This document shows, piece after piece, positions 14,177 to 26,940 of a stretch of 64,000 nucleotides of DNA; position 1 is the first letter of the stretch; every line of letters starts with the position of its first letter. This DNA is from Thinopyrum elongatum (taxonomy: Eukaryota; Streptophyta; Magnoliopsida; Poales; Poaceae): assembly GCA_011799875.1 (NCBI GenBank), contig CM022299.1:333048409-333112408 (forward strand), read 5' to 3'. The position numbers were made by a program, and so were the translations under genes. Below the pieces are notes generated by a model, which was given only the letters and a program-made list of their open reading frames with translations, was not told the origin of the DNA and did no database searches.

Positions 14177-16390
14177 TCTTGAACAAACTGCTTAAGAAAA
14201 GTTCTCCAAAAGTTCCCTATGAAAGAATCCTTTGAACATCCGGAGGTCACACAACATTTGATTCCTTGTGGAGCAAAACGGACTCCGTATACAGATATCC
14301 ATGTTTCAGTTAACACTGCGCAAAACTGATTCTGAACGACAGTTACAGACTGTTCTTGTGTAGTGCATTTGATATTTTGCATTTACTATCACTAAACATC
14401 TCCATATGAGTTCCAATTAGTTCTAGGGAAATGCAAGAGACCTAGTTATGATGATGCAATAGTCCACAGCGGCATTCTGTATGTTCTCAAAGGCGTTTGT
14501 CGATGCTCATGAAGAAAGTTTTTTTGTACAGTATTATGAACGAACTCCTAAGAAAAGTTCTCCAAAGTTTCCTATGAAGAATTTGAGCATCTGGTCGTCA
14601 CAAACGTTTTGATACTTGTGGAGCAAAAACGGACTTCGCATGAGTCAGTATCCATGTTTCAGTTAACACTTGCGCCAAACTGATTCCCAACGACAGTTAC
14701 AGACTAGTTCTTGTGTAGTTTTCATTCGATTTTTTTCATTCTACTTCACTAAACATCTCATATGAGATCCAATTACTTCTAGGGAAATGCAAGAGACCTT
14801 AGTTTATGATCATGCACTAGGTCCATAGCTTGGTTCATTAAGAAAGATTCTGTATAATTTGATGAACTTCTTAAAAAAAAGTTCTCCAAAAGTTTGCTAT
14901 GAAAGAATCCTTGAAGCATCAGTCTCAACAATGTTTTGACTACTAGGGACTCCGTATGAGTCAGATATCCATGTTTCAGTTAACACTTCGCAAAACGATT
15001 CCGAACGACAGTTTACAGACTGGTTCTGTGTAATTGCATTCGATTTTTCCATTCTACTTCAACTAAACATCTCCATATGAGATCCTTAATTCTACAGAAT
15101 GCAAGACACCTTAGTTTGATGATACACTAGGTCCACAACTATGACTTGTGTAGTTTCTCGAAAGGCGTTTGTCGAGTGCTCATTAAGAAAGTTTTCTGAA
15201 CAAACTCTTAAAAAGTTCTCCAAAAGTTCCCTATGAAAGAATCCTTTGAAGCACTGGTGGTCACAAACATTTTGAATACTTGGAGCCAAAACTGACTCCG
15301 TACGAGTCAGATATCCATGTTCAGTTAACACAGCGCAAAATGATTCCGAACGACAGTTACAGACTAGTTCTGTGTAGTTGCATTCGATTTTTTTCATTCT
15401 ACTTCACTAAACATCTCCATATGAGATCCACTTACTTAGGGAATCAAGAGACACTAGTTATGATGATGCACTAGTCCACGCTGGGACTTTGTGTATGTTT
15501 CTCGAAAGGTTGGTCAGATTGCACATTAAGAAAGTTTCTGTATCAAGTTTCTGAACGAACTACTGAAGAAAAGTTCTCCAAAAGTTTCCTATGAAAGAAT
15601 CCTTTGAAGCATCTAGTCGTCACATACATTTTGACTACTTGTGGAGCAAAAACGGACTTCGCAGAGTCAGATATCCATGTTTCAGTAACACTGCACAACT
15701 GATTCCGATCAAGAGTTACAGACTAGTTCTTTGTGTAGTTTGCATTCGATTTTATCCATTCTACTTCACTAAATATCTCCATATGAGATCCAATTACTTT
15801 AGGAAATGCAAGAGACCTTAGTTATAATGATGCACTAGGTCCACAGCTGTTTCTTTGTGTATTGTTCCAAGGAGTTTGTCGTGTGCTCATTAAGAAAGTT
15901 TCTGTACAAGTTTATGAATGAACTCTCTTAAAAGTTTCTCCAAGGTTCCCTATGAAAGAATCTTTGAAGCATCTGGTCGTCACAAATGTTTGACTACTGT
16001 GGAGCAAAAACGTACTTCGTATGAGTCAGATATCCATGTTTCAGTTAACACACTACCCAAACTGCTTCTGAACGACTGTTACAGACAGTTCTTATGTAGT
16101 TCATCGATTTTTTCCATTCTACTTCACTAAACATCTAAAATAGATCATTACTCTAGGAAATGCAAGAGACTTAGTTATGATGATGCACTAGTCCACAGCT
16201 GGTTCTTTGTGTATGTTCCTAAAGGGTGTTGTCGAGTGCTCATTAAGATAGTTTTCTTTACAATTTCTGAACGAAGTCCGTAAGAAAAGTGCCCAAATGT
16301 TCTCTATGAAAGACCCTTTCGAAGCATTGGTGTCACACAGTTTTGACTAGTTGTGGAGCAAAATGGACTATGTATAGTCAGATATCCAGG
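14177..16390 (+). repeat. HOR unit A4
   Basis: Fourth cassette, partner of B 42,431-44,674. Shared idiosyncrasies include a shortened GTATAATT-GATGAACTTC run followed by a long A-tract (near 14,865 and 43,135), TCAGTCTCA in place of TCAGGTCATCA, and GCAGAGTCAGATATCC in the fifth monomer type (near 15,660 and 43,940). Confidence 0.85.
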
Positions 16391-18642
16391 TTCTGAACAA
16401 ACTGCTTAAGAAAAGTTCTCCAAAAGTTCCCTATGAAAGAATCCTTTGAATCATTCCGGAGGTCACAAACATTTTGATTACTTGTGGAGTCAAAACGGAC
16501 TCCGTATGAAGTCAGATATCCATGTTTCAGTTAACACTGCGCAAAACTGATTCTGAACGACAGTTACAACTAGTTCTGTGTAGTTGCATTTGAATTTTGC
16601 ATTTTACTTCACTAAACATCTCCATATGAGTTCCAATTATGTCTAGGGAAATGCAAGAGACCTTAGTTATGATGATGCATAGGTCCACAGCTGGCTACTT
16701 TCTGTATGTTCTCAAAAGGCGTTTTGTCGAGTGCTCATGAAAAAAGTTTTTGTACAAGTTTATGAACGAACTCCTAAGAAAAGTTCTCCAAAAGTTCCTA
16801 TGAAAGAATAATTGAAGCATCTGGTCTCACAAACGTTTGATTACTTGTGGAGCAAAAACGGACGTCGCATGAGTCAGATATCCATGTTTCAGTTAACACT
16901 GCGCCAAACTGATTCCCAACGACAGTTACAGACTAGTTCTTGTGTAGTTTTCATCTCGATTTTTTCATTCTACTCACTAAACATCTCCATATGAGATCCA
17001 ATTACTTCTAGGGAAATGCAAGACCTTAGTTATGATCATGCACTAGGTCCAATACTGGTTCATTAAGAAAGATTCTTGTATAATTTTCTGAAGAACTTCT
17101 TAAAAAAAGTTCTCCAAAAGTTTGCTATGAAAAATCCTTTGAAGCATCAGTCATCACAAATGTTTTGACTACTAGGGACTCCGTATGAGTCAGATATCCA
17201 TGTTTCAGTTAACACTTCGCAAACTGATTCCGAACGACAGTTACAGACTGGTTCTTGTGTAATTGCATTCGATTTTTTCCATTCTACTTCACTAAACATC
17301 TCCATATGAGATCCCATTAATTCTACAGAAATGCAAGAACACCTTAGTTTGATGATCACTAGGTCCACAACTAGGACTTTGTGTATGTTCTCGAAAGGCG
17401 TTTGTCGAGTGCTCATTAAGAAAGTTTCTGTAACAAACTCCTTAAGAAAAGTTCTCCAAAAGTTCCCTATGAAAGAATCCTTTGAAGCATCTGGTGGTCA
17501 CAAACATTTTGATACTTGTGGAGCCAAAACTGACTCGTACGAGTCAGATATCCATGTTTCAGTTAACACTGCGCAAAACTGATTCCGAACGACAGTTCCA
17601 GATAGTTTTGTGAGTTGCATTCGATTTTTTCATTCTACTCCCTAACACATCTCCTATGAGATCCACTTACTTCTAGGGAAATTCAAGAGACCTTAGTTAT
17701 GATGGATGCACTAGGTCCACACTGTGGACTTTGTGTATGTTCTCGAAAGCGTTTGTCGATTGCACATTAAAAAGTTTCTGTACAAGTTTCTGACGAACTC
17801 TGAAGAAAGTTCTCCAAAAGTTTCCTATGAAAGAATCCTTTGAAAGCAATCTGTCGTCACATACATTTTGACTACTTGTGGAGCAAAAACGGACTTCGCA
17901 TGAGTCAGATATCCATGTTTCAGTCACACTGCACAAACTGATTCGATCAAGGTTACAGACTAGTTTCTTGTGTAGTTGCATTCGATTTTATTCCATTCTA
18001 CTTCAACTAAATATCTCCATATGAGATCCAATTACTTTAGGGAAATGCAAGAGACCTAGTTATAATGATGCACTAGTCCACAGCTGGTTCTTGGTGTATG
18101 TTTTCCAAAGGAGTTTGTCGTGTGCTCATTAAGAAAGTTTCTGTACCAGTTATGAATGAACTCCTTAAAAATTTCTCCAAAGGTTCCCTATGAAAGAATC
18201 TTTTGAAGCATCTGGGTCTCACAAATGTTTGACTACTTGTGGAGCAAAAACGTACTTCGATGAGTCAGATATCCATGTTTCAGTTAACACTACGCCAAAC
18301 TGATTCTGAACGACTGTTACAGACTAGTTCTTATGTAGTTGCATTCGATTTTTTCCATTCTACTTCACTAAACATCTAAATATAAGATCCAATTACTTCT
18401 AGGAAATGCAAGAGACCTTAGTTATGATGATGCACTAGGTCCACAGCTGGTTCTTTGTGTATGTTCTCTAAAGGCGTTGTCGAGTGCTCATTAAGTTAGT
18501 TTCTTTACAATTTTCTGAACGAAGTCCGCAGAAAAGTGCTCCAATGTTCTCTATGAAAGACTCCTTCGAAGCATCTGTCGTCACAAATGTTTTGACTAGT
18601 TGTGGAGCAAAAATGGACTATGTATGAGTCAGATATCCATGT
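16391..18642 (+). repeat. HOR unit A5
   Basis: Fifth cassette, whose joint is preceded by CCAGGTTCTGAAC. It pairs with the partial unit in B at 44,675-45,318, which has CCAGTGTTCTGAAC at its joint and shares GGCTACTTTCTG and CGGACGTCGCATGAG. The pairing shows that copies A and B are aligned unit by unit and are not random draws from a homogeneous HOR array. Confidence 0.85.
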
Positions 18643-19505
18643 TTCTGAACAAACTGCTTAAGAAAAGTTCTCCAAAGTTCCTATGAAAGAATCCTTTGAA
18701 TCATCATCCGGAGTCACAAACATTTTGATTACTTGTGGAGTCAAAACGGACTCCGTATGAGTCAGATATCCATGTTTCAGTTAACACTGCGCAAACTGAT
18801 TCTGAACGACAGTTACAGACTAGTTCTTGTGTAGTTGCATTTGATATTTTGCATTTTACTTCACTAAACATCTCCATATGAGTTCCAATTAGTTCTAGGG
18901 AAATGCAAGAGACCTGTTATGATGATGCAATAGGTCCACAGCTGGCACTTTCTGTATGTCTCAAAAGGCGTTTGTCGAGTGCTCATGAAGAAAGTTTTTG
19001 TACAAGTTTATGAACGAACTCTTAAGAAAAGTTCTCCAAAATTTCCTATGAAAGAATAATTTGAAGCATCTGGTCGTCACACAACGTTTTGATTACTTGT
19101 GGAGCAAAAACGGACTTCGCATGAGTCAGATATCCATGTTCATTTAACACTGCACCAAACTGATTCCCAACGACATTTACAGACTAGTTCTTGTGTAGTT
19201 TTTCATTATTCGATTTTTTTCATTCTACTTCACTAAACATCTCCATATGAGATCCAATTACTTCTAGGGAAATGCAAGAGCCCTTAGTTATGATCATGGC
19301 ACTAGGTCCATAGCTGGTTCATGAAGAAGATTCTGTATAATTTTCTGAATGAACTTCTTAAAAAATTCTCCAAAATTTGCTATGAAAGAATCTTGAAGCA
19401 TCGGTCATCACACAATGTTTTGACTACTAGGACTCCGTATGAGTCATATATCCATGTTCAGTTAACACTTCGCAAAACTGATTCCGAACGACAGTTACAG
19501 ACTGG
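18643..19505 (+). repeat. HOR unit A6, partial
   Basis: The sixth cassette is cut off after the third monomer type. It ends at an abrupt junction, CAGACTGG followed by TATGAAAGAAATCC, where GACTGGTTCTTGTG would be expected. It has no complete counterpart in copy B, whose HOR array stops one unit earlier; a remnant of its third monomer type corresponds to 47,546-47,735. Confidence 0.8.
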
Positions 19506-20450
19506 TATGAAAGAAATCCTTTGAAAGCATCGGTCATCACAAACATTTTGACTACTAGGGGACTCCGTATGGTCAAAGATCCATGTTCTCAGTAAACACT
19601 ACGGTCCAAACTGATTCCAAACGTAGTTACAGACATAGTTCTGTGTAGCAGTTTGCATTCATTTTCCTATTCTACTTCACTAAAAATCTGCATATGAATC
19701 CATCTCTTTTAGGAGCATACAGAGACCTTACTTTGATATTACACCTAGGTCCAACATCTGGACTTGTGTACGTTCTCCGAAAAGGCGTTTGCTGATGTGC
19801 TCGGTAAGAAAGTTTTCTTCTGTACAACGTTAATGTAATGAACTCCTAATGAAAATTCTCAACAAATTCCCTATGAAAAGAAATCCTTTGACAGCATCTG
19901 GTCCGTCACAAACGTTTTAACTACTTGTGGAGCAAAAACGTACGTCGTATACAGTCAGATATCCATGTTTCAGTTAACATGCGCAAACTGATTCTGAACG
20001 ACAGTTACAGACTTGTTCTTTGTAGTTGCATTCCATTTTTTCCATTCTACTTCACTAAAACATCCCAAATAAATCCAATTACTTCTAGGGAAAATGCAGA
20101 GGACCTTAGTTATGATGATGCACTAGGTCCATAGCGGTTCTCGTGTATGTTCTGCAAAGGCGTTTGTCGAGTGCTCATTAAGAAAGTTTCTGAATAACTT
20201 TCTGAACGAACTCCTTAAGAAGTTTCTCCAAAGTTTGCTATGAAAATCTTTGAAGCATCTGGTTGTCACAATGTTTTGACTACTAGGGACTCCGTATGAG
20301 TGGATTATCCATGTTTTAGTTAACACTGGGCGCAAACGATTTCCGACGACATACAGGACTAGTTTCGTCTGTAGTGGCATTCGATTTTTCCATTTTCTAC
20401 TCTCGTTGAACCTCTCCATATGAGATCCATTACTTCTAGGGAAATGCAAG
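19506..20450. other. Insertion-rich, raw-read-like stretch
   Basis: Unlike the deletion-dominated noise upstream, this stretch has many extra bases relative to the matching clean monomers at 47,818-48,770. Examples are GAAAGAAATCC for GAAAGAATCC, TTCTCAGTAAAC for TTTCAGTAAAC, ACTACGGTCCAAAC for ACTACGCAAAAC, TGTAGCAGTTTGCATTC for TGTACAGTTGCATTTC, and GTTTTCTTCTGTACAACG for GTTTCTGTACAAG. Mixed insertions and deletions at this density fit an uncorrected single long read. Its left edge coincides with the abrupt junction at 19,505. Confidence 0.7.
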
Positions 20451-20584
20451 AGACCTTAGTTATGATGATCCACTAGGTCCACCGGCTGGGACTCTTGTTT
20501 ATGTTTCTCGAAAGGCGTTTGTCGAGTGTCATTAGAAAAGTTTTTGAACGAACTCCTTAAGAAAAAGTTCTCCAAAAGTTCCCT

Positions 20585-22990
20585 ATGAAAGAATCCTTTG
20601 AAGCATCTGGTCGTCACAAAATGTTGTTGACTACTTGTGGACAAAAATGGACTCCGTATGAGTCAGATATCCTGTTTCAGTTAACACTGCACCAAACTGA
20701 TTCCGAACGACATTTACAGACTAGTTCTATTATAGTTTGCATTCGATTTGTTTCCATTCTACTTACTAAACATCTCCATAGAGATCCAATTACTTGTAGG
20801 GAAGTCCAAGAGCCTTAGTTATGATGAGCACTAGGTCCACAACTGGGACTTTGTGTTGTTCTCGAAAGGTGTTTGTCGTTTCATTAGAAGTTTCTGTACA
20901 ATTTGTGTAAATACTCCTTAAGAAAAGTTCTACAAAAGTCCCCTATGAAAGAATCTTTGAAGCACCTGGTCTCACTAACGTTTGTGACTACTTGTGGATC
21001 AAAAGGATTCCGTATTAGTCAGATATCCATGTTTCACTAACACATTGGCATATTGATTCCGAACACGTTACAAACTAGTTTCTTTTGTAGTTGCATTCGA
21101 TTTTCATTCTACTTCACTAAACATCTCCATATGAGATCCAATTACTTCTAGATAAAGCAAAGAGACCTTAGTTATGATGATGCCTAGGTCCATAGCTGAG
21201 ACTTTGTGATGTTTCGAAAGGCGTTTTGCTAGTGCTCATAAGAAAGTTTTTTGTACAAGTTTCTGACGAACTCTATTAGAAAGTTCTTCAAAACTTCCTA
21301 TGAAAGAATCCCTTGAAGCTCATTCGTCCACAAATTATTTGACTACTTGTGAGCAAAAACACTTTGTATGAGTCAGATATCCAGTGCAGTTCCACTACGC
21401 AAACTATTCCGAACGACAGTTACATACTAGTTCTTGTTGTATTTGCATTCGATTTTTTCCATTCTACTTCACTAAACATCTCCATGAGATCCTACTTCTA
21501 TGAAATGCAAGACCTTAGTTATATGATGCACTAGGTCCACAGCAGGTTCTTTGTGTATGTTCTCCAAAGGCGTTTTGTCGATTGCTCATTAAGAAAGTTT
21601 CTGTACAATTTTCTGAAGGAACTCCTTAAGAAAAGTTCTCAATCAAAAAGTTCCATATGAAAGAATCCTTGAAGCATCTGGTAGTCACAAACGTATTGAC
21701 TACTGTGGAGCCAAACGGACTCCGTATGAGTCTGATATCCATGTTTTAGTTAACACCGCGCGCCAAACTGATTCTGAACGACAGTTTACAGACTAGTTCT
21801 TGTGTATTTGCATTATATTTTTTCCATCTACTCACTACACATCTCTATAATGATCCATTTACTTTAGGAAATGCAGAGACCTTAGTTATGATGATGCACT
21901 AGGTCCATAGCTGTTTCTTTGTGATGTTTCTCATAGCGTTTGTCGAGTGCTCATTAAGAAAGTTTGCTTATAATTTTCTGAACGAACTCCTAGAAAAAGT
22001 TCTCCAAAAGTTCCTATGAAAGAATCCTTTGAAGCATCTGGTCATCACAACATTTGACTACTAGGGCTCCATATGAGTCAAAGATCCATGTTTCAGTAAA
22101 CACTACGCAAAACTGATTCCGAACGACAGTTACGGTACTAGTTTTCTTGTATGTTGCTTTCATTTTTTCCATTCTACTTCAATAAATCATCCATATGAGA
22201 TCCATTGTTCTAGGGAATGCAGAGACCTAGTTTATGATGATACACAGGTCCCAAGCTGGACTTTGTGTATGTTCTCGAAAGGCGTTTGTCGAGTGCTTGT
22301 AAGAAGTTTTCTTTTGATACAGTTTATGAAGGACCTCCTTAAGAAAGTTTCTTAAAAGTTCCTATGAAGAATCCTTTCAACATCTGGTCGTCACAACGTT
22401 TGACTACTGTTGGAGCAAAAACGACTTTATGAGTCAGATATCCATGTTTCAGTTAACACTCGCCAAACTGATTCCTGAACGACAGTTCAGACTAGTTCTT
22501 GTGTAGTTGCATTCGATTTTTTCCATTCTACTTCCACTAAACATCTCCATATAAGATCCAATTACATCTAGGGAAATGCGCGTGAACCAGCCGAGCTCTG
22601 AGTTAGTGTCGAGCGCACTGGGAAAGTGCCGGGGCTAGTGTGGCGTCGAAAACAGGCTGTGCCGTCTGCCTTTGTGTGTCATGCAGTTTCTCCAAGCTAA
22701 AAGGTGGTATCTGTGTTCTGTTACGTATCTACATACTTCATTACGTGCAGCAAAACATTCCGTGTTTTCTTTTACATTTCTAATGAACTCTTAAAAAAGT
22801 TGTCCTATGAAAGCGACTCCTTCAAACATCTGGTCTTCGCAATGTTTTGACCACTTGTGGAGCAAAAATGGACTTGTATGAGTCAGATATCCATGTTTCA
22901 GGACACTGCGCAAACTGATTCCGAACGACAGTTCAGACTGTTCTTGTGTAGTTCATTCGATTTTTTCCATTCTACTTAACTAAACATCTC
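20585..22990 (+). repeat. 4-kb-spaced duplicated block, copy A first instance
   Basis: An ordered run of about 6-7 variant monomers: a TATTATAG monomer, then GAAGCACCTGGT with GGATTCCGTATTAGTC, then a CCCTTGAAGC/GATTTGAC type, an ACGTATTGAC type, an ACTCCATATGAGTCAAAG type, a standard type and a GACTCCTTC type. The same run recurs about 4.0 kb later at 24,570-26,940, and in copy B at 48,880-51,295 and 52,870-55,310. The patch at 22,580-22,764 disrupts its last part. Confidence 0.75.
22580..22764. other. Non-satellite GC-rich patch (185 bp)
   Basis: Satellite sequence stops after CTAGGGAAATGC and resumes around TTTTCTTTTACATTTCT. The patch takes the place of about 91 bp present at 50,942-51,032 in copy B. 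By hand count, 57 of its first 91 bases are G or C, unlike anything else in the window. Faint satellite words survive in order inside it, such as CTTTGTGTGTCATG and GTTTCTCCAAG, close to CTTTGTGTATG and GTTCTCCAAAG. I therefore favour a badly called, insertion-laden read segment over a real insertion. I see no terminal repeats, target-site duplication or open frame that would indicate a mobile element. Confidence 0.75.
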
Positions 22991-24569
22991 CATATGAGAT
23001 CCAATTAATCTAGGAATGCAAGAGACCTTAGTTATTATGATGCACTAGGTCCATAGCTTGGTTCTTCGTGTATGTTTCTCCAAAGGGATTTGTCGTGCTC
23101 ATTAAGAAAGTTTCTGTATAACTTTCTGAATGACTCTTAAGAAAAGTTCCCAAAATTTCGCTATGAAAGAATCCTTTGAAGCATCTGGTTGTCACAAATG
23201 TTTTGACTACAAGGGACTCCGATGAGTGAGATATCCATGTTCAGTTAACACTGCCAAACTGAGTCCACGACAGTTACAGACTAGTTCTTCTGTTGTTGCA
23301 TTCGATTTTTTTCCATTCTACTTCGTTGAACCTCTCCATATGAGATCCAATACTTCTAGGGAAATGCAAGAGACCTTAGTTATGATGATCCACTAGGTCC
23401 ACGGCTGGGACTTTGTGTATGTTCTCGAAAGGCGTTTTGTCGAGTGCTCATTAAGAAAGTTTTTGTATAAGTTCTGAACAAACTGCTTAAGAAAAGTTCT
23501 CAAAAGTTCCCTATGAAGAATCCTTGAATCATCCGGTGGTCACACATTTGATACTTGTTGGAGCAAAACGGACTCCGTATGAGTCAGTATATCCATTTTC
23601 AGTTAACACTGCCCAAAACTGATTCGAACGACAGTTACACACTAGTTCTTGTGTAGTTGCTTCAATATTTTTCATTCTACTTCACTAAACATCTCCATAT
23701 GAGATCCAATTTGTTCTAGAGGAAATCAAGAGACCTAGTTATATGATGATGCAATGGTCCACAGCTGGCACTTTTGTATGTTCTCAAAAGGCGTTTGTCG
23801 GTGCTCATGAAAAGGTTTTGTACAAGTTTTCGGAACGAACTCCTTAACAAAGTTCTCCAAAGAGTTTCCTATGACAGAATAATTTGAAGCATCTGGTCGT
23901 CACAAACGTTTGGTACTTGTGGGAGCAAAAAACGGACTTCCATGAGTCAGATATCCATGTTTCAGTTAAACACTCTGCGCCAAACTGATTCCGAACGACA
24001 GTTACAGACTAGTTCTGTGTAGTTTCATTCAATTTTTTTCATTCTACTTCACTAAACATCTTCCATATGAGATTCAATTACTTCTAGGGAATGCAACAGA
24101 CCTTAGTTATGATGTGCAATGGTCCAAAGCTGGTTCTTTGTGTATGTTCTCGAAGGTGTTGTCGAGTGCTCATTAGAAATTCCGTATAATTTCTAAACAA
24201 ACTTCTTAAGAAAAGTTCTCACAAAGTTTGCTATCAAAGAATCCTTTGAAGCATCAGGTCATCACACATGTTTTGACTATAGGACTCCGTATGAGTGAGA
24301 TATCCATGTTTCAGTTAACACTTCGCAAACTGATTCCGAACCGGCAGTTACAGACTAGTTCTTGTGTAGTTGCATTCGATTTTTCCATTCTACTTCACTA
24401 AACATCCCATATGAGATCACATTACTTCTAGGGAAATGCAGGACACCTTAGTTATGATGATACACTAGGTCCACAACTGGGACTTTGTGTATGTTCTCAA
24501 AGGCGTTTGTCGAGTGCTCATTAAGAAAGTTTCTGAACGAACTCCTTAAGAAAAGTTCTCCAAAAGTTC

Positions 24570-26940
24570 CCTATAAAGAATCCTTTGAAGCATCTGTCGT
24601 CACAACGTTTTGACTACTTGTGGAACAAAAATGGGACTCCGTATGAGTCGATGATCCATGTTTCTAACTAACCTAGCACTGAACTGATTCCGAACGACAG
24701 TTACAGACTAGTTTTCTATTAGTTGCATTCTATTTGTTCCATTCTACTTACTAAACATCTCCATATGAGATCCAATTACTTCTAGCGAAATACAGAGACC
24801 TTAGTTATGATGATGCACTAGGTCCACAACTGGGACTTTGTGGTTGTTCTCGAAAGGTGTTTGTCGAGGGTTCATTAAGAAAGTTTCTGTACAAGTTTGT
24901 AAACGAACTCCTTAAGAAAGTTTCCAAAAGTTTCCATATGAAAGAATCTTTTGAAAGCACCTGGTGTCACAAACGTTTTGCCTACTTGTGGAGTCAAAAA
25001 GGATTCGTATTAGTCAGATATCCATGTTTCATTAACACTGCGGCAAATGATTTCGAACGACAGTTACAAACTATTTTCTTGTGTAGTTGGCATTCGATTT
25101 TTCCATTCTACTTCACTAAACATCTCCATATGAGATCCAATTACTTCTAGGGAAAGCAAGAGACCTTAGTTTATGATGATGCACTAGTCCATAGTTGAGA
25201 CTTGTGTATGTTATCGAGGCGTTTGTCTAGTGCTCATTAGAAAGTTTCTGTACATTTCTGAACGAACTAATTAAGAAAAGTTCTTCAAAATTTCCTATGA
25301 AAGAATCCTTGAAGCATCTGGTCATCACAAATGATTTAACTATTGGTGGAGCAAAAGACTTTGTATGAGTCAGATATCCATTGCAGTTACACACTACGCA
25401 AAACTAATTCCAAACGACAGTACATACTAGTTCTTGTGTAGTTGCATTCGATTTTTCCATTCTACTTCACTACACTCTCCATATGAGATCCAATTACTTC
25501 TAGGAAATGCAAGAGACCTTAGTTATAATGATGCACTAGGTCCACAGCTGGTTCTGTTGGTATGTTTCTCCAAAGGCGTTTGTCGATTGCTCATTAAAAG
25601 TTCTGTACAATTTTCTGAAGGAACTCCTTAGAAAAGTTCTCGAAAGTTCCATATGAAAGAATCCTTTGAAGCATCTGGTCATCACAAACGTATTGACTAC
25701 TTGTGGAGCCAAACGGACTCCGTATAGTCAGATATCCATGTTTCAGTTAACACTGCGCAAAACTGATTCCACGACAGTTACAGACTAGTTTCTTGTGTGT
25801 TGCATTCTATTTTTTCCATTCTACTTACTCACTAAACATCTCCATATGAGATCCATTTAGTCTAGGGAAATGCGAGAGACCTTAGTTATGATGATGCACT
25901 AGGTCCACAGCTGTTTCTTGTGTATGTTCTTCATAGGCGTTTGTCGATGCTCATTAAGATATTTTCTGTATAATTTTTTGAACGAACTCCTAAGAAAAGT
26001 TCTCAACAGATCGCTGTGAAAGAATCCTTTGAAGCATCTGGTCATCACAAACATTTTGATTACCAGGGCACTCCATATGATCAAGATCCAAGTTTCAGTA
26101 AACACTATTCAAAACTGATTCCGAATGACGTTACAAGACTAGTTTTGTTAGTTGCATTTCATTTTTTCCATTCTACTCTATCTACATAAACTCCCATATG
26201 AGATCCATACTTCTAGGAATGCAAGAGACCTTTGTTATGATGATACTAGGTCCACAGCTGGGACTTTGTGTATGTTCTCGAAAGGCGTTTGTCGAGTGCT
26301 CATTAAGGTTTTCTTTACAATTTTCTGTACAAGTTTAGAACGAACTCCTTAGAAAATTCTCTCCAAAAGTTCCCTATGAAAGAATCCTTTGAACATCTGG
26401 TCGTCCAAACGTTTTGACTACTTGTGGACAAAAACGGACTTCGTATATTCAGATATCCATGTTTCAGTTAACACTACGCGCCAACTGATTCGGAACGACA
26501 GTTACACTCAGTTCTTTTAGTAGTTGCATTCGATTTTTTCCATTCTACTTGACTAACATCTCCATATAAGATCCATTACTCTAGGGAAATGCAAGAGACC
26601 TTAGTTTTGATGATTGCACAGGTCCACAGCTGGTTCTTTGTGTATGTTCTCAAAAGGCGTTTGTCGAGTGCTCATTAAGAAATGTTTCTTTAATTTTTCT
26701 AATGAACTCCTTAAGAGAGTGCTCCAAAAGTTCCCTATGAAAGACTCCTTCGAAGCATCTGGTCGTCCACAAATGTTTTGACTACTTGTGGAGCAAAAAT
26801 GGACTGTGTATGAGTCAGATATCCATGTTTCAGTGAACACTGCGCAAAACTGATTCCGAACGACAGTTCAGACTAGTTCTTGTGTAGTTCATTCGATTTT
26901 TTTCATTCTCTTCCTAAACATCTCCATATGAGATCCAATT
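24570..26940 (+). repeat. 4-kb-spaced duplicated block, copy A second instance
   Basis: This repeats the monomer order of 20,585-22,990: a variant TATTAG monomer near 24,715, the GAAGCACCTGGT monomer near 24,955, ATGATTTAACTA near 25,330, ACGTATTGAC near 25,688, a GTGAAAGAATCC/CCAGGGCACTCC monomer near 26,015, a standard unit, then GACTCCTTCG near 26,747. Its clean counterpart is 52,870-55,310, which shares ATTTAACTATTGGTGG and CCAGGGACTCC. Confidence 0.75.

Larger units (their letters stand above)
7554..19505 (+). repeat. 2.2 kb higher-order repeat array, copy A
   Basis: A seven-type monomer cassette repeats here five full times plus a partial sixth. The cassette joint is a hybrid monomer in which GATATCCATGTTT runs directly into CTGAACAAACTGCTTAAG, skipping about 240 bp. 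Joints are at about 7,554, 9,750, 11,972, 14,177, 16,391 and 18,643, giving spacings of about 2,196, 2,222, 2,205, 2,214 and 2,252 bp. The other cassette members are a GAATAATTTGAAGC/TTCGCATGAG type, a GCTGGTTCATTAAGAAAGATTC type (~38 bp deleted), a GTTTCTGAACAAACTCC type (12 bp deleted), a GAACTACTGAAG/GATCAAGAG type, a TTTCCAAAGGAGTTTGTCGTG type, and a TTAAGATAGTTTC/GAAGTCCG type. Seven monomers minus these deletions predict about 2.29 kb, so noise has removed a few percent. Confidence 0.92.

Noticed and set aside
22680..22770. Mobile-element fragment in the GC-rich patch
   Set aside because: No terminal inverted repeats, long terminal repeats, poly-A tail or target-site duplication could be seen, and traces of the satellite persist inside it.
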